Shown here: positions 1-7,753 of the stretch, piece after piece | Position numbering within the stretch: the stretch's first letter is position 1 | Layout: the number at the start of each line of letters is the position of its first letter | DNA from: Bacteroidota bacterium | Lineage (GTDB): Bacteria; Bacteroidota; Bacteroidia; Chitinophagales; LD1 | Assembly: GCA_018267385.1 (NCBI GenBank) | Contig: JAFDYN010000007.1 | Location: 186,001 to 250,000 of the forward strand | Length of the DNA stretch: 64,000 nucleotides | Reading direction: 5' to 3' | Position numbers and translations under genes: made by a program | The notes under the pieces: generated by a model | Told to the model about the DNA's origin: nothing | Seen by the model: the letters and a program-made list of their open reading frames with translations, nothing else | Database searches by the model: none

Positions 1-1473
1 CTCCTGCGTCATCGTATCGCGGTCGCGGATGGTCACCTTATTGTCGGTCAGTGTATCGTGATCTACAGTGATGCAGAATGGCGTACCGATCGCATCCTGG
101 CGGCGGTAGCGCTTGCCTATAGAGTCCTTCTCGTCGTAGAAGCAGAGATGATCGTACTTCAGCTCGTCCATGATCTCACGCGCTTTCTCCGGTAGGCCGT
201 CTTTCTTCACCAGTGGCAGTATCGCAGCCTTGATCGGCGCGAGGAACGGCGGGAACTTCAGCACCACGCGCTCCGTGCCGTCTTCCAGCTTTTCATTCTG
301 GTAGCTATTGCTTAGTACCGCCAGTATCGTACGGTTTAGCCCGATAGAGGTCTCTATCACATATGGCACGTAGCTTTCGTTCAGCTCCGGGTCAAAGTAC
401 TGGAGCTTCTTGCCGCTCAGGTTCTGATGCTGCGTCAGGTCAAAGTCCGTACGCGAGTGGATACCTTCTATCTCTTTGTAGCCAAACGGGAAGTTGAACT
501 CGATGTCCACCGCTGCATTCGCATAGTGCGCCACCTTCACGTGATCCTTAAACTTCAGGCCGCTCTCTTCAAATCCGAGCGACTTGTGCCAGGCCATGCG
601 CGTCTCTTTCCACTTGTTGTACCACTCCATCTCAGTGCCGGGGCGCACGAAGAACTGCATCTCCATCTGCTCAAACTCCCGCGTGCGGAAGATGAACTGG
701 CGCGCTACTACTTCATTACGAAAGGCCTTGCCCACCTGCGCGATACCAAACGGGATACGCTGGCGCGAGGTATTCAGCACGTTGAGGAAGTTCACAAAGA
801 TACCCTGCGCCGTCTCCGGGCGCAGGTAGATCGTGTCAGACTCCTCTGCCACAGCGCCCACCTGCGTGGAGAACATCAGGTTAAACTGCCTCACCTCTGT
901 CCAGTTGCGCGTGCCACTGATCGGGCACACAATCTCCAGATCAATGATGATCTGGCGCAATTCGGCCATATCGTTGGCCTCTAGTGCCGCCTTGAAGCGC
1001 GCCTCTGTAGCCGTTATCTTTTCCTTATTGCGCAGCACATTCGGATTCGTCTGGAGAAACATCGCCTTGTCAAACGTCTCCCCAAACTTCTTCGCCGCCT
1101 TCTCCACCTCCTTGGTGATCTTATCCTCCATCTTCACGATAGCCTCTTCTATCAGCACATCCGCACGGTAGCGCTTCTTAGAGTCCTTATTATCCACCAG
1201 CGGATCGTTGAATGCATCCACGTGGCCCGATGCCTTCCACGTCTTCGGATGCATAAAGATAGCCGCATCCAGCCCCACGATATTCTCATGCAGCTGCACC
1301 ATGCTCCGCCACCAGTAGTCCTGTATATTCTTCTTCAGCTCCACGCCATACTGGCCGTAGTCATACACCGCCCCCAGGCCATCATAGATCTCAGACGACG
1401 GGAATACAAAACCATACTCCTTCGCATGGCTGATGATCTCTTGCAAAATGTTTGCGCTATTGTCCTTACTCAT
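1..1473 (-). CDS. glyS: Glycine--tRNA ligase (3' end cut off by window edge)
   Basis: Charges tRNA-Gly with glycine in the cytoplasm; class II, single-chain (dimeric, eukaryote/archaea-like) type. The ATG is at 1473-1471 and 491 codons are visible. The class II core is clear: a motif 2 region around 'GKAFRNEVVARQFIFRTREF' and a motif 3 segment 'IGLNRTILAVL' near residue 390. The anticodon-binding domain follows ('LPLVKKDGLPEKAREIMDEL') and is almost complete, so only the last few residues lie outside the window. The next feature downstream is outside the window. Upstream lies a cluster of dispersed repeats, and I see no clear promoter. Confidence 0.95.
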   Translation of the reverse strand, partial: MSKDNSANILQEIISHAKEYGFVFPSSEIYDGLGAVYDYGQYGVELKKNIQDYWWRSMVQLHENIVGLDAAIFMHPKTWKASGHVDAFNDPLVDNKDSKKRYRADVLIEEAIVKMEDKITKEVEKAAKKFGETFDKAMFLQTNPNVLRNKEKITATEARFKAALEANDMAELRQIIIDLEIVCPISGTRNWTEVRQFNLMFSTQVGAVAEESDTIYLRPETAQGIFVNFLNVLNTSRQRIPFGIAQVGKAFRNEVVARQFIFRTREFEQMEMQFFVRPGTEMEWYNKWKETRMAWHKSLGFEESGLKFKDHVKVAHYANAAVDIEFNFPFGYKEIEGIHSRTDFDLTQHQNLSGKKLQYFDPELNESYVPYVIETSIGLNRTILAVLSNSYQNEKLEDGTERVVLKFPPFLAPIKAAILPLVKKDGLPEKAREIMDELKYDHLCFYDEKDSIGKRYRRQDAIGTPFCITVDHDTLTDNKVTIRDRDTMTQE

Positions 1474-1524
1474 AATTGACGGCGAATATAACCAAAGCCC
1501 CACGAGCGACAAATAGATATTAAG

Positions 1525-1700
1525 CCCTCTCCTTTGGAGAGGGTTGGGAGAGGTGGCTGTTCTGCATTCAAGCCTCCCTTCAGGTCGTAGATCCCGATGC
1601 CGTCGGGAGAGGTTTGGAGGGCTGGCTGTTTGCATCATTCTGAAAATTCTGATTCAGACATTGTATTAAAGCCTTCCCCGTGGGGGAAGGTTTGGATGGG
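1525..1700. repeat. Three tandem units of a GC-rich hairpin repeat family
   Basis: Three successive units share the plan AAGCC - short inverted repeat - GGTTtGGGAGaGGt. The first (from 1525) reads CCTCTCC-TTT-GGAGAGG then GTTGGGAGAGGT, followed by GGCTGTTCTGCATTC. The second (from about 1570) is interrupted but ends GGCTGTTTGCATCATTC. The third (from about 1665) has CCTTCCCC-GTG-GGGGAAGG then TTTGGATGGGG. Between units two and three lies ATTCTGAAAATTCTGATTCAGA. That segment, with the adjoining TTTAATACA, recurs in inverted orientation at 61.1 kb. Repeats like this are common in Bacteroidota intergenic regions; function unknown. Confidence 0.75.
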
Positions 1701-1757
1701 GCCGGCATTGAAACAATCTCCTATCAAAAACGTATACCAAACATACATTGTGAAGTA

Positions 1758-2111
1758 ATGAAGTACCTGCTCACCATTTCCGCTCTGGCTTTTGCGCTCA
1801 TCTCAGGCCGCGCCGCCATACCAGAGAATGATAACAAGTTCGAATTCGCCAAGCCAGTCTACAAGATCAAAGCTACCATCCGCAAAGCTGATGGAGACTA
1901 TATCCTCATACCCGCGGATAGCAAGAGTTCAAAATTTATCCCGGCCTACCTGCCTGATGAGTACAAGAAGAATGGCCTGGAGGTGACCTTTGACGGTGAT
2001 CTGGGTACGGCAGATGGCACCGGCACAGCGCTGAACATTCACAAGATATGGGTAGCCTATGAGCTAAAGGAAAAGTATAAACTCGTTCATAAATCATACG
2101 ATCTTAATTAA
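1758..2111 (+). CDS. Small exported protein, paralog of the 2422 gene
   Basis: Predicted exported protein of 117 aa, function unknown. An N-terminal signal peptide is visible (MKYLLTISALAFALISG, about residues 1-19). The mature part is a small lysine-rich domain. I chose the ATG at 1758 because it begins the signal peptide; an in-frame ATG at 1680 would put repeat sequence into the protein. The mature region aligns with the next gene: 'IKATIRK...ILIPAD' against 'IKATVKV...VIVPDS', and 'LPDEYKKNGLEVTFDGDLG' against 'LPAELRQDGLHLSIDGDVG'. The fold is probably a small beta domain. It is flanked on both sides by dispersed repeats. Confidence 0.75.
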   Translation: MKYLLTISALAFALISGRAAIPENDNKFEFAKPVYKIKATIRKADGDYILIPADSKSSKFIPAYLPDEYKKNGLEVTFDGDLGTADGTGTALNIHKIWVAYELKEKYKLVHKSYDLN

Positions 2112-2132
2112 CCCTCTCCAAAACCCCCGATA

Positions 2133-2183
2133 ATGCCAATCGGCTGATGGAATCACTCCAGATGCCCCTCAGCCAAATGGCAT
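2133..2183. other. Imperfect long hairpin after the first small exported gene
   Basis: Outer arms ATGCCA (2133) and TGGCAT (to 2183), and inner arms GGCTGA and TCAGCC, form an imperfect stem around a roughly 20-nt loop. It sits immediately before a strong terminator and could be part of the 3' end of the mRNA or a degenerate repeat unit. Confidence 0.4.
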
Positions 2184-2191
2184 AACTACCT

Positions 2192-2232
2192 ACCGGCAGC
2201 AGAGCACCAGCTCTGCTGCCGGTTTTGTTTTT
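2192..2232 (+). terminator. Strong intrinsic terminator
   Basis: A perfect 14-bp stem (ACCGGCAGCAGAGC / GCTCTGCTGCCGGT) with a 4-nt loop ACCA is followed by TTTGTTTTT. It ends transcription of the small exported protein gene at 1758-2111. The rest of the 2112-2421 gap is an imperfect hairpin, dispersed repeats and the promoter of the next gene. Confidence 0.85.
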
Positions 2233-2249
2233 GACCTGGGAGCTGTTTA

Positions 2250-2376
2250 GCCCCCATCTATAGAGACGGTTGGGACAGGTGCGGTCGATTTGTATGTAGC
2301 CCGCTTTAGGGAGGTATGGTAGGGGCGGCCGTCTGCATTTTTAGGCCTCTCTTTTGGAGAGGGTTGGGAGAGGTGC
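2250..2376. repeat. Second cluster of GC-rich hairpin repeats
   Basis: Degenerate units ('agcccccatctatagagacg', 'tagcccgctttagggaggta') are followed by one well-preserved copy CCTCTC-TTTT-GGAGAGG plus GTTGGGAGAGGTG at about 2345-2375. That copy is nearly identical to the one at 1525-1554. The cluster lies directly upstream of the second small exported gene, mirroring the arrangement at its paralog. Confidence 0.7.
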
Positions 2377-2397
2377 TCCCTTTCGGAAAAATGGCAT

Positions 2398-2405
2398 TAC
2401 ATTTG
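2398..2405 (+). promoter_or_regulatory. Bacteroidota-type -7 box TACATTTG
   Basis: Exact match to TAnnTTTG, 16 nt before the ATG at 2422. No convincing -33 element is visible. If used, the 5' leader is only about 10-12 nt. Confidence 0.5.
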
Positions 2406-2421
2406 GCTATTCACTATCTAT

Positions 2422-2781
2422 ATGAAAAAGATAAAGCTCTTCATTACCCTGCTGATGCTCTCAGGAGTACTCACCGTCTCGGCACAGGCTAAGTTTGAAA
2501 AGGTAAAATCCCTTAAGGGGATCAAGGCTACCGTTAAAGTGCTCAACGAAACACAAACTGTGATCGTGCCCGATAGTGAACCCAACCAGCGCTACGTAGC
2601 CACAGACCTGCCGGCAGAGTTGCGCCAGGATGGCCTGCACCTATCTATAGATGGCGATGTAGGTGCCATACCACCAAACGTGCGGATGATCGGCGTGCCT
2701 TTTCACATCACCTGTATCAAGGTCACCTCAGCAGACAAGAAAAAGTATAAGCTGAGCAAGAAGAAGTGGTGCATGAAGTAG
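2422..2781 (+). CDS. Small exported protein, paralog of the 1758 gene
   Basis: Predicted exported protein of 119 aa, function unknown. The signal peptide is MKKIKLFITLLMLSGVLTVSAQA with probable cleavage after 'SAQA'. The mature domain resembles the 1758 product over nearly its full length ('GIKATVKVLN', 'LPAELRQDGLHLSIDGDVG', 'KKKYKLSKK'), and ends in a lysine-rich tail with two cysteines (residues near 95 and 117) absent from the paralog. The pair probably arose by tandem duplication, with the surrounding repeats as possible recombination sites. I do not recognise a named family. Confidence 0.8.
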   Translation: MKKIKLFITLLMLSGVLTVSAQAKFEKVKSLKGIKATVKVLNETQTVIVPDSEPNQRYVATDLPAELRQDGLHLSIDGDVGAIPPNVRMIGVPFHITCIKVTSADKKKYKLSKKKWCMK

Positions 2782-2783
2782 AT

Positions 2784-2936
2784 TCACTCCTCTTTAGGCA
2801 ACGTTTCTACGATAGCCGCCACTGTCTGTAGTATCTGCCGCGATTGCTTCTTTAGCATAGCCGCAGCTTCTTTCATTGGTTTGGTCTTCCACTCATCACC
2901 TTCTTCGTCATCCCACCTTAGATGCTGGTCTTTCAA
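2784..2936 (-). CDS. Possible tiny ORF or gene remnant
   Basis: An open frame of 50 codons read from a TTG at 2936, ending in TGA at 2786-2784. The product is acidic and helical ('LKDQHLRWDDEEGDEWKTK', 'EAAAMLKKQSRQIL'). An in-frame stop lies three codons upstream of the TTG, so it cannot be longer. The first ATG would give only about 30 residues. Composition looks protein-like, but there is no clear ribosome binding site or family. It could be the decayed 3' end of a gene. It converges with the 2422 gene with a 2-nt gap. Confidence 0.3.
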   Translation of the reverse strand: MKDQHLRWDDEEGDEWKTKPMKEAAAMLKKQSRQILQTVAAIVETLPKEE

Positions 2937-3176
2937 TATGGCGTAATTTTATGATGTATAAAAATTTGTATTACAATAAAATATCTTTGAACTCTAATCG
3001 AAAAACTTGCTGCATATTCTTACAGTCTCTTAGCCCTACATGGTCGGAAAACTTGCTTCCTCATACCACTTGCCGCCCCCGTCCTTCGCCCCTTGCCCTT
3101 CGTCCCAGCTCCCTCGCTCTATAGTCGAAAAACTTGCCGTCAGGCCGCCAGCTGGCACCTCTCACCCGCCACCAGG
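2937..3176. other. Intergenic stretch with a threefold direct repeat
   Basis: No gene is supported here. The element TCG(A/G)AAAACTTGC occurs at 2998-3010 (TCGAAAAACTTGC), 3044-3056 (TCGGAAAACTTGC) and 3125-3137 (TCGAAAAACTTGC), all in the same orientation. The rest is pyrimidine-rich sequence downstream of the sugar-transferase gene. Confidence 0.6.
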
Positions 3177-4589
3177 CTACTTACCCCGGCCGTAGAGCAC
3201 CGTCAGCACCGTATAGATGATCACCTTCAGGTCCATCAGGATGCTCATATTCTCCATGTAGATGATGTCATACTTGAGCCGCTTCACCATCTCCTCTACG
3301 GTAGATGCATAGCCATACTTCACCATACCCAGCGATGTGATGCCCGGCTGCACCTTGAAGACATGCCTGTAGTACGGTGCTTCCTGTATGATCTGGTCTG
3401 CAAAGAAACGCCGCTCCGCGCGTGGGCCTACGATGCTCATTTCTCCTTTCAGTACATTGATGAACTGAGGCAGCTCATCTACCCGGTACTTGCGGATCCA
3501 GCGGCCTACGGGCGTGATGCGGGGGTCATCATCTGTGGTCAGCCGGGGGCCGTGCTGCTCTGCATCTGTGTACATAGAGCGAAACTTGATGATCTGAAAC
3601 GGATCACCATACTGACCCAGGCGCTCCTGCGTGTAGAAGACGGGCCCTTTGCTTGAGAACTTGATCCGCAAAGCTACATATAGCAGCAGCGGTGAAGTGA
3701 AGATCAGGGCACCGACCGAGCCGATCATGTCAAACCACCTCTTGGTGATGCGCTGCCACTCGCTCAGCACTACCGGTGGTATCTCTATAAAGGCCTCCCC
3801 GATGATCGAGTTCATCTTGGTAGTGCCAGACAGGATATCATACATATCAGGTATGATACGGATGTAGACCTTTTTGTCGGCGAGCATGATCAGGATATCA
3901 TTCAGCAGGTGGTGCTCATGAGACTCTATGGCTATGATCACCTCCTCTATATGCTGCTCATCTACTATGCGCTCCAGGTCGCTCAGGTTGCCGAGCTGAT
4001 GCAGCTCTGAGGTCACTTTATTGGGAGTTTCGCCATTCAGGCGCAGATAGCCGCAAAAGATATAGCCAAAGGCATTACCCTTGGCAGAAAACTCCTCATA
4101 CAGCTCCGCAGCTCTCTGATTGGCGCCGATCAGAAGTGTATTGTAGGCAAACCGCTTGGTGCGCAGGTTGGCCTTTGCCCTGTTGAGTAGCAAAATGCGG
4201 CCCAGCAGCGTGAATGTGAGCTGAGCCGTATAGAGCACTGCAAAGGTCAGGTAATAATCAGTGAAACGGCGCACCTTGTCATCCAGCAGCAGGCCAAAGA
4301 AAATAATGATAGCGCCTACCAGTATGACCACAGTAGTTTTGATAGCCTCCTGCAGGCGCGACTTGCGGTAAAGATCTGTATAGGTGCCACTGATGTAGTG
4401 TAGCAAGAGCCAGATCTCAGGTACGATGAATAGGCCGGCAAAAAACTGGTTATCCTGAAAAGGCAGGCCGACCTGAAAATGCTCCGCCTCTATCACCACT
4501 TTGCGAAACATATACAGGCAGTACCACGCCGCGAGTGAGCTCAGGTAGTCACTCACCACATACCAGCCTGTCAGTCTTCGTTTGTGCAT
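3177..4589 (-). CDS. Polyprenyl-phosphate sugar-1-phosphate transferase (WbaP/WcaJ type)
   Basis: Initiating enzyme of exopolysaccharide synthesis: moves a sugar-1-phosphate from a nucleotide sugar onto undecaprenyl phosphate at the inner membrane. 470 aa. N-terminal transmembrane segments occupy about residues 10-130, a nucleotide-binding-like middle region follows (about 140-255), then a membrane hairpin and the bacterial sugar transferase domain (about 280-470). Signature stretches are 'KRWFDMIGSVGALIFTSPLL', 'RLGQYGDPFQIIKFRSM', 'RKYRVDELPQFINVLKGEMS' and 'IVGPRAER'. The ATG overlaps the stop of the upstream lipoprotein gene by one base (TAATG), which implies translational coupling. The donor sugar cannot be told from sequence. 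It probably works with the export genes at 29.5-33.9 kb. Confidence 0.92.
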   Translation of the reverse strand: MHKRRLTGWYVVSDYLSSLAAWYCLYMFRKVVIEAEHFQVGLPFQDNQFFAGLFIVPEIWLLLHYISGTYTDLYRKSRLQEAIKTTVVILVGAIIIFFGLLLDDKVRRFTDYYLTFAVLYTAQLTFTLLGRILLLNRAKANLRTKRFAYNTLLIGANQRAAELYEEFSAKGNAFGYIFCGYLRLNGETPNKVTSELHQLGNLSDLERIVDEQHIEEVIIAIESHEHHLLNDILIMLADKKVYIRIIPDMYDILSGTTKMNSIIGEAFIEIPPVVLSEWQRITKRWFDMIGSVGALIFTSPLLLYVALRIKFSSKGPVFYTQERLGQYGDPFQIIKFRSMYTDAEQHGPRLTTDDDPRITPVGRWIRKYRVDELPQFINVLKGEMSIVGPRAERRFFADQIIQEAPYYRHVFKVQPGITSLGMVKYGYASTVEEMVKRLKYDIIYMENMSILMDLKVIIYTVLTVLYGRGK

Positions 4590-5479
4590 TACTGGAAGTA
4601 CAGCAGTTTTACGTCATCAAAGTAAAAATCTACCGGTGCACCTGAGCTATTGTACCCTACGAAATATACCTGGAAGTTACTACCATAATTATTTCCAATG
4701 AAGGTACTGAAGTCTATATAGGTCTTCTTCCAATAGTTAGCGGGGAAAATGGTGAGGACCGTATTATCTGTGACCACACCCGTGGTAGTAGTACCTCTGA
4801 GGCCTACATCAAAGGAGACCGCCTGGCTGGTACCAGACTGCTTGAAGTTAAACTCCAAATATGCCTGACGGCCATTGGTAAGGATGAGATCTGCTGCTGT
4901 CAGCGTCTCCAGGGAGCCTTTCACCGAGTCGGTAGCGCCCAGAGATATGACTCCGCACTGCCACACCTTGCCACTGATGGAGTCGGCATCTAGGCCCCTG
5001 ACCAGGTGCATAGCGGTATCAAACCCGGTAGAACTATTGAAATCGCTCAGGATACTATGCTTCACATCTGCGTAGTAGTGATAGACCGGGTGGTGTACAT
5101 ATACTGCACCTCCCACAGGATCGGATATGGTAAAAGTGTCAGGCCTCCAGAATGGGTACTCAGCCCGCTGGCTTATCACACCATTCTCATATATCCCTCC
5201 GCTCACTATCATGCGTGCCTCGCCATCACAGAGCACAGGTACATTGACGGGCATCTGATAGCCTCCCAGGTCCGTATTATTGACCGTCACATATACATCC
5301 GGCATCTTCCAGTTGATAGTGCCTACCAGCCCGTCATCTACTATCGTAGGTGAGTCTACACGGAGGTAGAAGGGCACACCACCATTAGGCAATTTGCGGC
5401 AGCCAGGGCTGACAGCCAGCAGGAGTATTACGATCAGGGTCACCCCGCCCCATACAGATACGCGCAGTTCTTTAGTCAT
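4589..5479 (-). CDS. Putative lipoprotein of unknown function
   Basis: Predicted lipoprotein of 296 aa. The ATG at 5479 gives MTKELRVSVWGG, a hydrophobic stretch and a lipobox-like 'AVSPGC' (Cys near residue 27). A longer frame from a TTG at 5491 would start inside the -7 promoter box, so the ATG is preferred. The C-terminal half is rich in beta strands, with 'YLEFNFKQSG', 'SFDVGLRG' and a final 'YFDDVKLLYF', which resembles the end of carbohydrate-binding/jelly-roll domains. Its stop overlaps the start of the sugar transferase gene, so it probably belongs with exopolysaccharide synthesis or surface display. No family was recognised with confidence. Confidence 0.75.
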   Translation of the reverse strand: MTKELRVSVWGGVTLIVILLLAVSPGCRKLPNGGVPFYLRVDSPTIVDDGLVGTINWKMPDVYVTVNNTDLGGYQMPVNVPVLCDGEARMIVSGGIYENGVISQRAEYPFWRPDTFTISDPVGGAVYVHHPVYHYYADVKHSILSDFNSSTGFDTAMHLVRGLDADSISGKVWQCGVISLGATDSVKGSLETLTAADLILTNGRQAYLEFNFKQSGTSQAVSFDVGLRGTTTTGVVTDNTVLTIFPANYWKKTYIDFSTFIGNNYGSNFQVYFVGYNSSGAPVDFYFDDVKLLYFQ

Positions 5480-5488
5480 ATAGCTGGT

Positions 5489-5496
5489 CAAAGATA
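5489..5496 (-). promoter_or_regulatory. -7 box TATCTTTG of the lipoprotein/sugar transferase pair
   Basis: Exact TAnnTTTG match on the minus strand, ending 9 nt before the ATG at 5479. The predicted leader is about 4-5 nt. No clear -33 box. Confidence 0.5.
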
Positions 5497-5582
5497 AGGC
5501 AGTAAACGTAAGAACTTTAAAAGGATTGTGAAAGGCGGCTGGCCTTCTTTGCGGCGAAATGACACATCTGTGACCCGGATGA

Positions 5583-6572
5583 TCAGTGTACTACCAGCTG
5601 GCTATTGATCTTGTCTATGATGCGCTGGCCCAGCTCCATGGCCAGGTAGCCATCATGGGCGGTCACCGGCGGCTGTTTATTTGTCACTATACTTTTGTGA
5701 AAAAGCTCCAGCTCCATCTTGATCGCATTGACCTCCTTCTTTTCGGGCACATCATAGGTGATGTATTTCTTGGTCTGGTCGGCCAGCTCTATTTCAAATT
5801 GATTGACGCCATCCGGATTAGGCATGTCATCTATCTTGAATACTTCAGACTTCTGCTTCAGGAAATCCATACTGATATAGGCGCCCGGCTGGAAGATGCG
5901 CATCTTACGCATGTTCTTTACAGATATGCGGCTTGCCGTTAGATTGGCCACACAGCCATTGTCAAACTCTATCCGGGCATTGGCTATGTCTGCGGTCTTG
6001 CTCACGATGGCCACACCACTCGCGCTCACACGCTTTACATTACCACGCACCAGGCTCAGGATGATGTCTATATCGTGTATCATCAGGTCATGTATCACAG
6101 ATACATCTGTACCGCGCGGGTTGAACTGAGCCAGCCTGTGCACCTCTATAAAGAGGGGCTTGATCATCTTCTTATTGAGGCTGAGCAGGGCGGGGTTAAA
6201 TCGCTCCACGTGGCCTACCATGCACTTGATGCGGGCTTCGTCTATCAGCTTCACCAGTGTAGAGGCCTCGGTGATAGCATAGGCCAATGGCTTCTCTATA
6301 AAGATGTGCTTGAATTTCTTGATTGCCAATACCGCACAGTCATAGTGCGTAGTAGTGGGCGTCACTATGTCTACCGCATCGCAAAGGTCTATGAGCTCCT
6401 CTGCAGTACTGAAGGCCGGGATGCCAAACTCCTCTGACACCTTTGCCGCAACCGCTGCATCCGGGTCATGGAAGCCCACGAGCTCATAGCCCTCTATCTC
6501 CTTTAGTAGCCTGATATGTATCTTGCCGAGGTGGCCAGCGCCCAAGACCCCGATTCTGACCTTGTCTTTCAT
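5583..6572 (-). CDS. Gfo/Idh/MocA family NAD(P)-dependent oxidoreductase
   Basis: Cytoplasmic sugar or cyclitol dehydrogenase of 329 aa. The N-terminal Rossmann fold starts with 'IGVLGAGHLGKIH' (residues 7-19, GxGxxG). The family's 'EKPLA' catalytic lysine motif is present near residue 95 ('HIFIEKPLAYAI'), followed by 'MVGHVERFNPA' and the histidine-rich 'VIHDLMIHDIDIIL'. The C-terminal alpha/beta domain is complete. The exact substrate is unknown. The position behind the sugar-transferase pair suggests nucleotide-sugar modification (many relatives act on UDP-sugars), but this is inference. It is separated from the lipoprotein gene by about 90 nt. Confidence 0.9.
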   Translation of the reverse strand: MKDKVRIGVLGAGHLGKIHIRLLKEIEGYELVGFHDPDAAVAAKVSEEFGIPAFSTAEELIDLCDAVDIVTPTTTHYDCAVLAIKKFKHIFIEKPLAYAITEASTLVKLIDEARIKCMVGHVERFNPALLSLNKKMIKPLFIEVHRLAQFNPRGTDVSVIHDLMIHDIDIILSLVRGNVKRVSASGVAIVSKTADIANARIEFDNGCVANLTASRISVKNMRKMRIFQPGAYISMDFLKQKSEVFKIDDMPNPDGVNQFEIELADQTKKYITYDVPEKKEVNAIKMELELFHKSIVTNKQPPVTAHDGYLAMELGQRIIDKINSQLVVH

Positions 6573-6767
6573 AAAAACCTGTCAGCTAAAGTAGTGGAGG
6601 AAGGATGGGCTAGGATTGATTATCCCAAAATGATGTTAGCGAAAGGGGTGTGGACTGTCTGCCAAAAGGGGCAAGGCTATGATGCATTGACCCATCTGTC
6701 ATTTTTCTGTCACAAAGCGACTATTTAATATGAAATGGTATAATTAATAAGACCTTCGGGCAAAGCT

Positions 6768-7676
6768 ATGACCTTGAAATACTGGTTCCTACTCTATACC
6801 TTTTGTATCACTATGCTCTCTGCCGGCGCTGTGAAGGCTCGGGGCCTGCCGGCCTCTACGGTCCGGCAGGTATTTGCCCTACAGGCCGGAGATAGTCTGG
6901 AGTACCACCTCACATCTGAGGTTATGGGCCCCGGCTGTGGCATGTTGTGCAATATCTATCTGCTCAACGTGATAGATGCCGTGCAGTACAATACCACCAA
7001 TGACACAGAGACTGTCATATTCCATAGCCAGATCCTTCAGTCAGACACGCTGCCCAATGCTTCTTCTTGCGGTGGCTGCCGACCCGGCTTCTGGGTGCCG
7101 GACTATGTACCGCTCGATGCGCAGAGATGGATCATCACAGATCTGGATAGCAGCATCAGTTACTTGATGGATAGTGTCTACGGCATCATCTGTACCAGGA
7201 GCGATTCCAGCTATACCGTATCTGCACAGTATAATGGTAGCAAACAAAACCAATGCGGCTTCAGCACCTGTAGTATGATAGACTGGCAGGAGATCTATGC
7301 AGACTCTATAGGCCTGGTATATAAAACAGAATGGCCCGGCATAGCACCAGACAAGACGGAACAACTTACCTATTATCACAAAGCCAACGGCGCTACATGG
7401 GGGCAGCGCTATGTCTACACCGGCCTGGAGGAGGTGCGCCGCAGCGCCATGAGCATCTATCCCAATCCCGCTACTGGTCATATGACCATACAGGCGGATA
7501 GCTATCAGGATATGACCTACGAGCTATATGATATTCTTGGTCAAAAAGTAGCCACCGGTCTGCTCCAAGCCACCGAGACCAATGTAGATGTAAAGCCGCT
7601 CACCCCCGGCATGTATCTCTGCCACCTCCTCTACACCGGCCAGTCCGTCCGAAACCTCAAACTCATCATAGACTAA
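6768..7676 (+). CDS. Secreted protein with T9SS type A sorting domain
   Basis: 302 aa, exported by Sec and then secreted or surface-attached by the type IX system. The signal peptide is about residues 1-24. The middle region is unknown but cysteine-rich, with paired motifs 'GPGCGMLC', 'SSCGGC' and a later Cys pair, so disulfides are likely. The C-terminal 75 residues form a sorting domain: 'SIYPNPATGHMTI', 'YELYDILGQKVATG', 'LTPGMYLCHLLYTG'. The gene is alone on its strand and ends at a terminator shared with efp. Upstream, 6573-6767 contains no gene I can support. Confidence 0.85.
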   Translation: MTLKYWFLLYTFCITMLSAGAVKARGLPASTVRQVFALQAGDSLEYHLTSEVMGPGCGMLCNIYLLNVIDAVQYNTTNDTETVIFHSQILQSDTLPNASSCGGCRPGFWVPDYVPLDAQRWIITDLDSSISYLMDSVYGIICTRSDSSYTVSAQYNGSKQNQCGFSTCSMIDWQEIYADSIGLVYKTEWPGIAPDKTEQLTYYHKANGATWGQRYVYTGLEEVRRSAMSIYPNPATGHMTIQADSYQDMTYELYDILGQKVATGLLQATETNVDVKPLTPGMYLCHLLYTGQSVRNLKLIID

Positions 7677-7682
7677 AAATAA

Positions 7683-7706
7683 AACAGCCGGCTAAAACCG
7701 GCTGTT
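7683..7706. terminator. Bidirectional terminator hairpin between convergent genes
   Basis: A perfect 9-bp stem AACAGCCGG / CCGGCTGTT with loop CTAAAA, preceded by A-rich and followed by T-containing sequence. It lies between the T9SS protein gene and efp, which converge. Confidence 0.75.
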
Positions 7707-7713
7707 CATTGTA

Positions 7714-7750
7714 TTGTCTAATGTCTCTAGTCTAACGTCTCATGTCTAAA
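7714..7750. repeat. Degenerate GTCT(A/C) heptamer array
   Basis: Successive near-heptamers: TGTCTAA, TGTCTCT, AGTCTAA, CGTCTCA, TGTCTAA. A closely similar array in inverted orientation is at 59471-59506 upstream of lysS. It sits in the 3' flank of efp. Confidence 0.6.
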
Positions 7751-7753
7751 GCA

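Noticed and set aside
427-1479. Several plus-strand open frames at the left edge
   Set aside because: They are antisense to glyS, whose minus-strand frame is continuous to the window edge and has clear synthetase motifs.
6516-6728. 70-codon plus-strand frame between the oxidoreductase and the T9SS gene
   Set aside because: It overlaps the start of the oxidoreductase gene on the other strand, has no signal or motif, and begins inside that coding region.
7714-7750. GTCT array as a tRNA or riboswitch candidate
   Set aside because: No cloverleaf or other paired structure can be drawn; it is a plain degenerate tandem repeat.
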